From assembly GCF_001571365.1 (NCBI RefSeq), contig NZ_BCTQ01000014.1, positions 62,001 through 126,000 of the forward strand: 64,000 nt of DNA. Reading direction: 5' to 3'. Each line of letters opens with the position of its first letter. Positions within the stretch are counted from its first letter, which is position 1. A program made the position numbers and the translations under genes. The notes beneath the pieces are model-generated. The model made no database searches. It was not told the DNA's origin and saw only the letters and a program-made list of their open reading frames with translations. Of this stretch, positions 25,374 through 34,173 are shown one piece after another. The stretch comes from Achromobacter denitrificans NBRC 15125 (GTDB lineage: Bacteria > Pseudomonadota > Gammaproteobacteria > Burkholderiales > Burkholderiaceae_B).

Positions 25374-27458
25374 ATGCCTCCCAGCACCGCACTTGCGCAC
25401 TCCGCCCCCACCTCCGACCCCGCAGCGCTGCGCGCGCCCGCCAAGCCGGACCGGCTGCGCCAGCTCGCGCAGGAGAACGAACTGATGTATGCGCGCCTCG
25501 AACAGGAACGCGCCGCCCGCCTGCAGGCCGAAAAGGACCTGGCCGGCGTGAAGGCGCTGCTGCGCGAATCGAACCAGCAGCTCGCCCGCCAGGAGCGCAC
25601 CCTGACCTGGCGCTTCGGCCAGGAAGTGACCCGCGCGCGCAGCATCGCCGACTACGTCATGCTGCCCCTGCGGCTGTACAAGCTGTCCGGCGCCCACAAG
25701 CGCGAGCGGCACCAGGCCCCTTCGCCCAAGCGGCAGGCGCCGACCGCGCTGCCGGCGGAAACGTCCAGCGCCATCAAGGAAGCGCTGGACTACGCCCGCC
25801 GCGTGCGCGACGCCGAAGTCATCCTGTGGATCTCCAAGCAACCGTGGCCGGCCCAGACCAAGGTCAAGGTCTATTGCGAAGTCGCCAAGTGGGCGCGCAG
25901 CAGCTATCCGCACATCTCCGAACAGATCGCCGAACAGCTCCTGACCCTCGGCCCGAATGCGCCGCACGTCCGGCAGCTGGCCTTCAGCCTCTACGACGCC
26001 GGCCTCGTGACCGCGCCGGCCAAGCTGCTGGCGCGCGCCCAGGACACCGGCGTGGAATTCAGCACCGCCGAGCAGCACCGCGCCCGGCGGGTGCGCAATG
26101 CGCACGACCTGATGTGCCGCGCCAGGCGCCGCGCCCCGCGGCCCCGCCAGGCCTTCGATTTCAACGGCGCGGGCCCCATCGTCATCGTCTCGCCGGTATC
26201 GCTGCTGCACGGCCGCAGCGCCGCCAGCAACGCCCTGCACCGCCACGCGGCGCTGCTGCACCAGCGCCACGGCGCCGTGTGCGTCATCACCCTGGCGTCG
26301 GACGACGCCGCGCGCGCCGACGCGAACCTGCGCGCCGAACTGCCGCAGAACGACATCGTGCTCGACGGCGTGGTCTACAAGGCCGTCCACGCCGAGCCCG
26401 GCCGCACGCAGGCCATCGAGGACGCCGCCGGCGCCCTGTCCGAAGCCGTGCTGGCGGCCACCGTGAGCGAGCCCCCGCGCGCCGTGCTGGCCTGGAACAG
26501 CCTGCGCTGCGCCATCGCGGCCAGCACCGCCGCCCAGACGCTGCGCGTGCCCTACGGCCTGGTCCTCCTCGGCCTGGACTATTTCCAGAAAGCGAACGCC
26601 AACCACAAGCTGTCCGAACGCGGACGGCTGGAGCTCAAGCTGGTGTCCGAAGCGCTGGTCGACGCCGACCTGGTGGCGCTCGGTTCGCGCGCCATGCACG
26701 ACGCGGCCCAGCAGTTGCTGGGCGGAACCCAGGAAGCCACCATCCTGCCGCCGCTGCCCCTGCCTTCGGGCAAGGCGCGCAAGGCCGCCGCGCCGGAAAT
26801 CCAGGGCGCGCTGGCCGCGCTGGAAGGCAAGCGGGTGCTGGCCCTCACCGACGACCAGCCCGATCCCATCATGGCCCGCGCCGTCATCGACATCTTCGCC
26901 GAGATCGCGCTGCGCCGGCCCGATACCGTGCTGCTGGTGCTGAGCGATCCCAAATCCGCCGCGCTGATGCATCGCCACGCCGTTTCCATCGGCCTGCACG
27001 ACGAGCAACTGGTATTCCTGCCCGAAATCGGCGACCTGCCCTCGCGCGAGCAACTGCTGGCGCGCGTGGAACTGGCGCTGTTTCCTTATATTCCGACGCG
27101 CGCCGAAATCGCCGCTTTGCCGCCCACCGCCAGCCTGCTGGAAAGCATGGCGCACGGCATCTGTCCGGCGGTCGGGCTCAATCCGGCTTATACCGACCTG
27201 GTGGAATCCGCCCGCGAGGGGTTGCACGTGGATTATTCAGGCAGCCCGGCGGAAATCGCGCACGGCCTGCTGGACGCGCTGGAGGACTCGGAGGCCGTGC
27301 GCGCCATGGGAAAACGCGCGCGGGAGCGCCTGGGACGCGAATATCCGCCGCTGGAACAGGCCCTGGACGATTTTCTGATGCAGGCCGCGAAGCCGCAGCC
27401 CGCCGCCAGCTCCGGGGTGCGCGCGGAGCCGCGCCTCCTGCACATGAAAATATCCTGA
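25374..27458 (+). CDS. Large glycosyltransferase-like protein with N-terminal coiled coil
   Basis: A protein of 694 residues from the ATG at 25374 (702 from a TTG at 25350, which would overlap the previous stop as TTGA). Residues about 20-85 form a likely coiled coil rich in Gln, Glu, Arg and Leu. A region after residue 260 looks like a GT-B fold: IVIVSPVSLLHGRSAASN as an N-terminal Rossmann start, VLAWNSLRCAIAA, VDADLVALGS, VLALTDDQPDP, and SLLESMAHGICPAVGLNPAY, which resembles the donor-binding helix of GT4 enzymes though the EX7E pair is not clear. No membrane segment is seen. Its place between a GT2 gene and the TviD-like gene suggests capsule glycan work, but the reaction is unknown. Confidence 0.65.
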   Translation: MPPSTALAHSAPTSDPAALRAPAKPDRLRQLAQENELMYARLEQERAARLQAEKDLAGVKALLRESNQQLARQERTLTWRFGQEVTRARSIADYVMLPLRLYKLSGAHKRERHQAPSPKRQAPTALPAETSSAIKEALDYARRVRDAEVILWISKQPWPAQTKVKVYCEVAKWARSSYPHISEQIAEQLLTLGPNAPHVRQLAFSLYDAGLVTAPAKLLARAQDTGVEFSTAEQHRARRVRNAHDLMCRARRRAPRPRQAFDFNGAGPIVIVSPVSLLHGRSAASNALHRHAALLHQRHGAVCVITLASDDAARADANLRAELPQNDIVLDGVVYKAVHAEPGRTQAIEDAAGALSEAVLAATVSEPPRAVLAWNSLRCAIAASTAAQTLRVPYGLVLLGLDYFQKANANHKLSERGRLELKLVSEALVDADLVALGSRAMHDAAQQLLGGTQEATILPPLPLPSGKARKAAAPEIQGALAALEGKRVLALTDDQPDPIMARAVIDIFAEIALRRPDTVLLVLSDPKSAALMHRHAVSIGLHDEQLVFLPEIGDLPSREQLLARVELALFPYIPTRAEIAALPPTASLLESMAHGICPAVGLNPAYTDLVESAREGLHVDYSGSPAEIAHGLLDALEDSEAVRAMGKRARERLGREYPPLEQALDDFLMQAAKPQPAASSGVRAEPRLLHMKIS

Positions 27459-27470
27459 ATAATGCGGCAA

Positions 27471-27519
27471 CAAAATCCTGGATAAATAACCTCAGGCAGT
27501 TTTGTTATTCAGGATTTTG
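27471..27519. terminator. Long AT-rich stem-loop between glycosyltransferase and TviD-like genes
   Basis: CAAAATCCTG (27471-27480) pairs exactly with CAGGATTTTG (27510-27519), and the stem continues as AATAAC/GTTATT after a 4-base bulge. A T-rich run follows at about 27531-27540, too far for a classical intrinsic terminator. It may be an attenuator, an RNA-stability element or the trace of a small mobile element. Confidence 0.5.
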
Positions 27520-27680
27520 ATTTGCAGCAGTTGTTTTTATATTGTTTCTCCACATTCCCAGCTGGCGCCATTCGCCGGCGGAAGCCCGGATAAACGGTTA
27601 CTCATACTCACTCCCCGCAGCCGGGAGGGGCATTTCTTCCTATATATTTTCGCCCTGATGTAACGAAGGAGTATCGAACA

Positions 27681-29846
27681 ATGATTATCTCAACGATCGG
27701 ATCCTGCCGCGTGGCAGGCCCCATGACCAAACTCCAGGCGCAACGGAACTTCGTTCTGGATAATCGTCTTCTTTACGGTTTCACGCACAACACCAAGGAA
27801 ACCATCCAGGCCATCCGCTATATGCGCGGCGAGATCACGCTGCCGGAAAGCGCCTGGGCGTTCATTTCCAGCGAACCCCCGCGTGAATCGAATCCCGCCC
27901 ATGCCCACCCCGCCGACGCCCGCCACGTGGTGGAGATCAGTTCGACCAAGGTGCTGGAGCTGGACGGCAAGTACCTGCAGCTGGTGCGCTTCAAGGAAGC
28001 GCTGAACTTCTGCCCCGAATTGCTCAAGATCTTCTTCGACCACGCCACGCGCGACGGCCTGGCCAAGCGCGCCGCCGCCCTGCGGGAAGCACCCAGCTTC
28101 GCCCACGTCCCCGAACACGTCCAGCACGCGCTGACGCACACGGTCATGCACGTGCAGAACGCCCAGGAGATCCTGGACGACCTCAAGTCCATCCAGCAAC
28201 TGCTGGGCGGCTCCTTCGTGCTGGTCACCCACTGCAACGCGATCAACGCCGAAGGCCAGCCCATCGCCGACCGCGCCCAGATGGTCGAGACCGTCAAGCT
28301 GGCCGCGAGCACCCTCGGCATCCCCGTGATCGAGCCGGGCGCGCTGCTCGCGCATTTCGGCCAAAGCCGCGGCATGCCCGACGAAGGCCGCGACACCGCC
28401 CACTACACGCCGGCGTTCGCCAAGCTGGTGGGCCGCGCCATCTGCGAGAAGCTGCTGGGCACCGCCGACCAGGACCTGGTTGCCTCCGCCGAGCCGCTGG
28501 ACTGGAAGCAGTGCATCGAACGCGCCAAGGCGTCGGCCCGCGATCTGGAATGGGACAACGCCCTGCTGCTGACCAACCGCGCCATCGAGCTCAAGAACGG
28601 CAGCCCCACCGCCTACGTGCTGCGCGCCCGCGCCGTGACCGCGCTGGACCAGACCGACGACATCCTGGACGCCTGGTCCATCGCCCTGTCCATCGACAGC
28701 AACCGCAGCGCCTACATCCTGCGCCAGGCCGCCGAAGGCGCGATGGAAGTCGGTGAATTCGACAAGGCCCGCGATTGGGCCGCCGAATCGCTGGACAAGG
28801 AAAGCGACGAGAAGACCGCCCTGCTGCTGGGCCGCATCCATTCCAAGCTGGGCCAGAACGCGCAGGCCGAGCAGGCCTTCCGCAAGTACGCGGCCGGCGA
28901 CGCCGTGCGCGCCCTGCGCTTCGCCTCGCGCGCGCACACCCCGCTGGCCGACGCCGCCAACATGGTGAACGCGCTGGCCCGCACGGCCGGCGTGGATCAG
29001 GCCGGGCTGGACGCGGCGCGCGCCGCGGTCCTCAAGCGCGCCACCCGCGAGGTCAAGCGCACCGGCCGCGTCGGCGCGCTGCTGCCCACGCTCAGCGCCT
29101 TCTATGCGCTGCAGTCGCTGCCCCAGGACGGCCAGGAAGACCAGGACGACCAGATCAACCAGGCCTACCGGCGCCTGCTCAAGGCCTACGAGACCTATCC
29201 GGAATACCAGCACAGCACCGAAACGGTTGCGCTGCTGGGCCGGCTGGCGCAGCTGGCGCCCGTCGATCCGCGCTACGTCCAGCGCGCCGCCAAGCAGCTG
29301 CAGGCCCAGGGCCATGCCCGCGCCGCCGTCGAATGCTGGCAGCGTCTTGCCGGTTCGCCCCTGCCGGCCGAGCGCGACACCGTCAGCCTGGCCGCGGTGA
29401 AGCTCTCGCAGCTGGGCGCCCACCAGGCGGCAGCCCGGGTCTACGCGCAACTGTCGCAAAGCGGTTCCATGGACCTGAACACGGCGCACGACCACATCGA
29501 CAAGTGCCTGCGCGCCCTGGCCCGCAGCTTCCGCAAGTGCCTGACCGAAGAACGCCTGCGCGACGCCGAAGAGGCGCTCAACGGCATCCAGTCGATCGAT
29601 CCGTCCTACCAGGGCCTGATTTCGCTGCAACGCTCGCTGGCCGACGCGCACAAGCGTGAATTCCTGGCGCGCCGCTCGAACTCGGCCAACGCCGACGACG
29701 TGATTGCCAGCGCGCAGCGCGTGATCCAGACCTCGCCCATGGATCGCGAGGCCAACATCGAGCTGGCCATGCACAACCTGAAGAACGGCAACGTGGCGGA
29801 AAGCCGCCGCATCCTGGACCGCTTCCTCCAGAGCAACGCCGCCTGA
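27681..29846 (+). CDS. tviD: TviD-like SGNH-fold protein with C-terminal TPR repeats (putative capsule O-acetyltransferase)
   Basis: A 721-residue protein. The N-terminus starts directly with ISTIGSCR, with Ser8 in a block I-like position of the SGNH hydrolase fold, and DTAH (Asp238, His241) gives the block V Asp/His pair. The middle and C-terminal parts (about 275-720) are TPR-like helical repeats. TviD, the O-acetyltransferase of the Vi antigen, has an SGNH-type domain with an atypical triad and works with TviE, and TviD homologues occur in Bordetella capsule loci. The resemblance here is by architecture and context, not a computed alignment. An ideal AAGGAG ribosome site (27666-27671) precedes the ATG. 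It lies at the outer end of the locus and is closed by a strong terminator. Confidence 0.7.
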   Translation: MIISTIGSCRVAGPMTKLQAQRNFVLDNRLLYGFTHNTKETIQAIRYMRGEITLPESAWAFISSEPPRESNPAHAHPADARHVVEISSTKVLELDGKYLQLVRFKEALNFCPELLKIFFDHATRDGLAKRAAALREAPSFAHVPEHVQHALTHTVMHVQNAQEILDDLKSIQQLLGGSFVLVTHCNAINAEGQPIADRAQMVETVKLAASTLGIPVIEPGALLAHFGQSRGMPDEGRDTAHYTPAFAKLVGRAICEKLLGTADQDLVASAEPLDWKQCIERAKASARDLEWDNALLLTNRAIELKNGSPTAYVLRARAVTALDQTDDILDAWSIALSIDSNRSAYILRQAAEGAMEVGEFDKARDWAAESLDKESDEKTALLLGRIHSKLGQNAQAEQAFRKYAAGDAVRALRFASRAHTPLADAANMVNALARTAGVDQAGLDAARAAVLKRATREVKRTGRVGALLPTLSAFYALQSLPQDGQEDQDDQINQAYRRLLKAYETYPEYQHSTETVALLGRLAQLAPVDPRYVQRAAKQLQAQGHARAAVECWQRLAGSPLPAERDTVSLAAVKLSQLGAHQAAARVYAQLSQSGSMDLNTAHDHIDKCLRALARSFRKCLTEERLRDAEEALNGIQSIDPSYQGLISLQRSLADAHKREFLARRSNSANADDVIASAQRVIQTSPMDREANIELAMHNLKNGNVAESRRILDRFLQSNAA

Positions 29847-29862
29847 TCCGTCTTCCAGGACG

Positions 29863-29899
29863 AAAAAAAAACCGGAACCGCGAGGTTCCGGTTTTTTTT
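29863..29899. terminator. Bidirectional intrinsic terminator
   Basis: AACCGGAACC pairs with GGTTCCGGTT around a GCGA loop, flanked by eight A on the left and eight T on the right. It can stop both the plus-strand TviD-like transcript and the minus-strand dps transcript, whose stop codon is at 29916. Confidence 0.93.
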
Positions 29900-29915
29900 C
29901 TTGCAGCCGCGGCGC

Positions 29916-30416
29916 TTATTGCAGCAGGCTGCGCAGCATCCAGGCGTTCTTCTCGTGCACGTCCAGACGCTGGGTCAGCAGGTCGGCGGTGGGCTGGTCG
30001 TTGGCCGCATCGGCCTTCTCGAACGCGGCGCGCGCGGTCTTGGCGACGGATTCGTTCGCGGTCACCAGCAGGCGCACCATTTCCAGGGCTTCCGGCACCG
30101 AGTCCGGCTCGGAGATGGAGGACAGCTTGCCGAATTCGCGGTAGGTGCCAGGCGCGTAGTGGCCCAGGGCGCGGATGCGCTCGGCGATGCTGTCCAGCGC
30201 GTTCCACTCTTCCGTGTACTGCGTCATGAACATCAGGTGGAGCGTGTTGAACATGGGCCCCGTGACGTTCCAGTGGAAATTGTGCGTCATCAGGTACAGC
30301 GTGTACGAATCGGCCAGCAGCTTGGACAGTTCGCCAGCGACGGCGGCGCGGTCCTTGTCCGAGATACCGATGTTGATGCGCGGAACGCTGGAGGTCTTCT
30401 TGGGGGACTTGGCCAT
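29916..30416 (-). CDS. dps: Dps-family DNA-protecting ferritin
   Basis: A 166-residue miniferritin that stores iron, consumes peroxide and can coat DNA. The signature THNFHWNVTGP is present. Expected ferroxidase ligands align as His48, His60, Asp75 and Glu79; the position four residues after His60 is Met64 where many Dps proteins have Asp or Glu, so one bridging ligand may differ. The basic N-terminus (MAKSPKKTS) fits DNA contact. A clear AGGAG ribosome site precedes the ATG at 30414-30416. It follows oxyR by 124 bases on the same strand, which suggests control by OxyR under peroxide stress. Confidence 0.93.
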   Translation of the reverse strand: MAKSPKKTSSVPRINIGISDKDRAAVAGELSKLLADSYTLYLMTHNFHWNVTGPMFNTLHLMFMTQYTEEWNALDSIAERIRALGHYAPGTYREFGKLSSISEPDSVPEALEMVRLLVTANESVAKTARAAFEKADAANDQPTADLLTQRLDVHEKNAWMLRSLLQ

Positions 30417-30540
30417 TGCTAGCTCCTATGGATAAAAGTGCAAATCAAGGATACCACTGCAAACCTTGCAAATCGGCGCGAAGCCGGGCGCGGCCGTCAA
30501 TAAGCGCCAGGGCGTTTGACGGCGCGCAAATCGGGGCGTG

Positions 30541-31491
30541 TCAATCCTGCACGGCCGCCACTTCGTCGGTCAGCATCTTGACGCCCGGCAGCTCGCACGC
30601 GTAGACCGCCTGCGCCAGCGCCTCGATGGCGGCCAGCCGGGGAAAACTGCGGCGCCACGCCAGCACGACCCGGCGCTCGGGCACCTGCCCTTCGAACGGC
30701 AGGTAGCGCAGCAGGCTGTTGGAGGGCGGATGCTCGGGCACGGCGGTCACGGGCAGCACGGTGACGCCGATTCCGGCGGCGACCATGTGGCGGATGGTTT
30801 CCAGCGACGACCCCTCGAAGGTGCGCTGGATCCCGTCGCTGGCCGCGGAAAAGCGCGACAGCTCGGGACAGACCTCCAGCACCTGGTCGCGGAAGCAATG
30901 CCCGCTGCCCAGCAGCAGCATGGTCTGTTGCTTCAGGTCCTGCGCGTCGATCGCCTCGCGGCGCGCCAGTTCGTGGTCGTTGGGCACGGCCACGACGAAG
31001 GGTTCGTCGTACAGCGGCTGCATGACCAGGCCGGCCTCGGGCAACGGCAAGGCCATGATGGCGCAATCGATCTCGCCCTGGCGCAGCAGCTCGACCAGGC
31101 GCACCGTGAAGTTCTCCTGCAGCAGCAGCGGCATCTGCGGCGTGCGGCCGATCTGCACCGGAACCAGCCGCGGCAACAGGTACGGGCCGATGGTGTGGAT
31201 GACGCCGACGCGCAGCGGCCCGGCCAGCGGATCGTGGCCCTGGCGGGCGATCTCCTTGATGCTGGCGCTTTCCTCCAGCACCTTCTGCGCCTGCGCGACG
31301 ATGCGCTGGCCGATGGGCGTGACGCCCACCTCCGCGCCGCCGCGTTCGAACAGCGTCACGCCCAGCTCGTCTTCGAGCTTGCGTATCGCGACCGACAGCG
31401 TGGGCTGGCTGACGAAACAGGCCTCGGCCGCCCGGCCGAAGTGGCGCTCTCGCGCGACCGCGACGATGTACTTGAGTTCGGTGAGAGTCAT
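30541..31491 (-). CDS. oxyR: Hydrogen peroxide-sensing LysR-type regulator OxyR
   Basis: A 316-residue LysR-type activator. The N-terminal helix-turn-helix lies within ELKYIVAVARERHFGRAAEA and CFVSQPTLSVAIRKLE. The redox pair is exactly placed: Cys199 in GSGHCFRD and Cys208 in LEVCPE, the same numbers as in E. coli OxyR, so peroxide sensing by disulfide formation is expected. It sits 80 bases after recG and 124 bases before dps, an order known from other beta-proteobacteria in which oxyR can be read from a recG transcript or its own promoter. Confidence 0.95.
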   Translation of the reverse strand: MTLTELKYIVAVARERHFGRAAEACFVSQPTLSVAIRKLEDELGVTLFERGGAEVGVTPIGQRIVAQAQKVLEESASIKEIARQGHDPLAGPLRVGVIHTIGPYLLPRLVPVQIGRTPQMPLLLQENFTVRLVELLRQGEIDCAIMALPLPEAGLVMQPLYDEPFVVAVPNDHELARREAIDAQDLKQQTMLLLGSGHCFRDQVLEVCPELSRFSAASDGIQRTFEGSSLETIRHMVAAGIGVTVLPVTAVPEHPPSNSLLRYLPFEGQVPERRVVLAWRRSFPRLAAIEALAQAVYACELPGVKMLTDEVAAVQD

Positions 31492-31571
31492 GGTGGACTA
31501 CGCCCCCGCGGGTTGTGCGCCGGCGGCATCGCCGGCGTTCGATAGATGAAGGTTCATGGCTGGCGGCAGGT

Positions 31572-33662
31572 TCATGTGCGCAGGAAATCCTCGCGCCCGC
31601 GCATCCAGCGCGCCAGGTGGGCTTCGACGGCCGCCGGATGCTCCGCGCGCAGCCAGACGGCCGCGTCGCGCGCGTCTTCCGCGATGGCGGCATCGGTTTC
31701 CAGGTCGGCGAAGCGCAGCAGCGCCATGCCGGACTGGCGCGTTCCCAGGAATTCGCCCGGGCCGCGCTGTTCCAGGTCGCGGCGCGCGATCTCGAAGCCG
31801 TCGGAGGTTTCGAACATGGCGCGCAGCCGTTCGCGCGCCACCTGCGACAGCGGCGTCTGGTAGAGCAGCACGCAGACGGATTCGGCCGTGCCCCGCCCCA
31901 CCCGCCCGCGCAGCTGGTGCAGTTGGGCCAGGCCGAACCGCTCGGCGTGCTCGATCACCATGAGCGACGCGTTCGGCACGTCGACGCCGACCTCGATGAC
32001 GGTCGTGGCGACCAGCAGGTCCACCTCGCCGTCGCGGAACGCCTGCATCACGGCGGCTTTCTCGGCCTGCGGCAGCCGCCCGTGCACCAGCCCGATGCGC
32101 AGGTCGGGCAGATCCGCCTGCATGCCCTCGTAGGTGTCCACGGCCGTCTGGAGCTCCAGGGCCTCGCTTTCCTCGACCAGCGGGCAGACCCAATAGGCCT
32201 GCTGCCCGCCGCGCGCGGCCTGGGCGATGTGGGCGATGACCTCTTCGCGCCGCGCGTCCGAGACCAGCTTGGTCAGCACCGGCGTGCGTCCCGGCGGCAG
32301 CTCGTCGATGACGGACACGTCCAGGTCGGCGAAGAAGGTCATGGCCAGCGTGCGGGGAATCGGCGTGGCGCTCATGTTGAGCTGGTGCGGCACGATGCGG
32401 CCGCGCACGGTTTCGCCCTTGCGCGTGAGCGCCAGCCGCTGGCCGACGCCGAAGCGGTGCTGTTCGTCCACGATGGACAGGCCCAGCCGATGGAATTCCA
32501 CGTGATCCTGGATCAGCGCCTGCGTGCCCACGACCAGTTGCACGCTGCCGTCGGCGGCGGCCGCCGCCGCTTCGCGCCGCGCCTTGGCCGTCAGGCTGCC
32601 GCTCAGCCACGCCACGTTGACGCCCAGCGGCTGCAGCCACGACACCAGCTTGCGGAAATGCTGCTCGGCCAGGATTTCGGTGGGCGCCATCAGCGCCACC
32701 TGGGCGCCGCCGGCGATGGCCTGCGCGGCGGCGATGGCCGCCACCACGGTCTTGCCGCTGCCCACGTCGCCTTGCAGGAGGCGGTGCATGGGATAAGGCT
32801 TGCCCAAATCCGCCGAGATTTCCTGGACCACGCGTTCCTGCGCGCCGGTCAGCTTGAACGGCAAGGTTTCGTACAGCCGGGCCACCAGGCCGCCGGCCTC
32901 GGCGCGCGCCGGCAGCGGTTCGGCTTCCTTGATGCGCCGCGCGGCGCGGGCGGCCGCCAGCGACAGCTGCTGCGCCAGCAGTTCGTCGAACTTGATGCGG
33001 CGCCACGCGGGATGCACGCGATCCAGCAGGGCCGCTTCGGACTCCCCCTGCGCCGGCGTGTGCAAGGCGCGGATGGCCGGCTCGAAAGGCGGCAGGTCGT
33101 AGCGGGCCCGCGCCTCGTCGGGCAGGGTGTCGGACAGGTCGGCGCGGTCCAGCGCCTGCGCGATGGCGCGCCGCAGGGTCAGTTGCGGCAGCCCTTCCGT
33201 GCTGGGATAGACGGGGGTGAGCGCGGTGGGCAGCGGCGCGTCCGCGTTGGTCATGCGGGGATGGACCATCTCGCGGCCGAACAGGCCGCCGCGGACTTCG
33301 CCGCGCGCGCGCAGGCGCTTGCCCACGCTGACCTGCTTCTGCTGGCTGGGATAGAAATTCAGCCAGCGCAATTGGAGTTCGCCGCTCTCGTCAGCCAGGG
33401 TGGCGGTGAGCTGGCGCCGAGGCCGGTACAGCACCTCGGATTTGGTGATCTCGCCTTCGACCTGGGCGGGAAAGCCCGGCCGCAGCGTATTGATGGGGAC
33501 CACGCGGGTTTCGTCCTCGTAGCGCAGCGGCAGGTGCAGCACGAAATCCTCAGGCAGCACCAGACCCAGGTTACGGAGCTTGCGCTCCGTATCCGTGAGG
33601 GCCTTGCCGGCGCCTTTGGTGTCGGCGCCGGGTCGCTTGGAAGCCGCGGCCGCGGCCGGCAT
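31572..33662 (-). CDS. recG: ATP-dependent DNA helicase RecG
   Basis: A 696-residue superfamily 2 helicase that reverses stalled forks and processes branched DNA. The wedge/OB domain fills the first third. Helicase motifs are GDVGSGKT (Walker A), the DEQH box in IVDEQHRFGVGQ, SATPIPRTLA (motif III), and ATTVIEVGVDVPNAS and QLRGRVGRG (motifs V and VI). Length matches E. coli RecG (693). The first residues, MPAAAAASKRPGAD, are low in complexity and may be extra. It lies 41 bases after ridA on the same strand. Confidence 0.96.
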   Translation of the reverse strand: MPAAAAASKRPGADTKGAGKALTDTERKLRNLGLVLPEDFVLHLPLRYEDETRVVPINTLRPGFPAQVEGEITKSEVLYRPRRQLTATLADESGELQLRWLNFYPSQQKQVSVGKRLRARGEVRGGLFGREMVHPRMTNADAPLPTALTPVYPSTEGLPQLTLRRAIAQALDRADLSDTLPDEARARYDLPPFEPAIRALHTPAQGESEAALLDRVHPAWRRIKFDELLAQQLSLAAARAARRIKEAEPLPARAEAGGLVARLYETLPFKLTGAQERVVQEISADLGKPYPMHRLLQGDVGSGKTVVAAIAAAQAIAGGAQVALMAPTEILAEQHFRKLVSWLQPLGVNVAWLSGSLTAKARREAAAAAADGSVQLVVGTQALIQDHVEFHRLGLSIVDEQHRFGVGQRLALTRKGETVRGRIVPHQLNMSATPIPRTLAMTFFADLDVSVIDELPPGRTPVLTKLVSDARREEVIAHIAQAARGGQQAYWVCPLVEESEALELQTAVDTYEGMQADLPDLRIGLVHGRLPQAEKAAVMQAFRDGEVDLLVATTVIEVGVDVPNASLMVIEHAERFGLAQLHQLRGRVGRGTAESVCVLLYQTPLSQVARERLRAMFETSDGFEIARRDLEQRGPGEFLGTRQSGMALLRFADLETDAAIAEDARDAAVWLRAEHPAAVEAHLARWMRGREDFLRT

Positions 33663-33703
33663 GAAGGAACGAACTCCTGGTTCGAAACGTCCCCGGGCTG
33701 GCC

Positions 33704-34090
33704 CTAGAGGACCAGGATGGCCTCGACTTCGAACTGCGCGCCCTTCGGCAGGCTGGCCACGCCGATGGTGGAACGCGCCGGGAACGGCTGGGGAATGAGC
33801 TCGGCCATGATGGCGTTGGCGGCCGTGAACTTGCCCAGGTCGGTCAGGAACAGCGTCAGCTTGACGACGTTGTCCAGCGTGCCGCCCGCGGCGGTGATGA
33901 CTTCCTGCATGTTGGCGAACGCCTGGCGCACCTGGGCGTCGAAGTTTTCGGAAACCAGGTCGCCGGTGCCCGGTTCCAGGCCGATCTGGCCCGAGAGGTA
34001 GACAGTCTTGGTGCCACTCGCGGCAACCGCTTGCGAGTAAGGGCCGACCGCGGCGGGCGCGGCGTCGGTATGGATGATTTGCTTGCTCAT
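33704..34090 (-). CDS. ridA: 2-iminobutanoate/2-iminopropanoate deaminase RidA
   Basis: A 128-residue YjgF/RidA protein that hydrolyses reactive enamine/imine products of PLP enzymes such as threonine dehydratase. The family signature is complete: AVGPYSQAV, VYLSGQIGL, and the active-site Arg in PARSTIGVASLPKGA followed by the terminal Glu region FEVEAILVL. It forms trimers in known cases. It heads the ridA-recG-oxyR-dps run on the minus strand. Confidence 0.95.
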   Translation of the reverse strand: MSKQIIHTDAAPAAVGPYSQAVAASGTKTVYLSGQIGLEPGTGDLVSENFDAQVRQAFANMQEVITAAGGTLDNVVKLTLFLTDLGKFTAANAIMAELIPQPFPARSTIGVASLPKGAQFEVEAILVL

Positions 34091-34173
34091 GGGCGGAATC
34101 CTTCTGATGACGGATAGAAGCTACAACTATCGAAGTTTAAACAGCAATAGACATTTGCGAAAGTGGCGGGATG

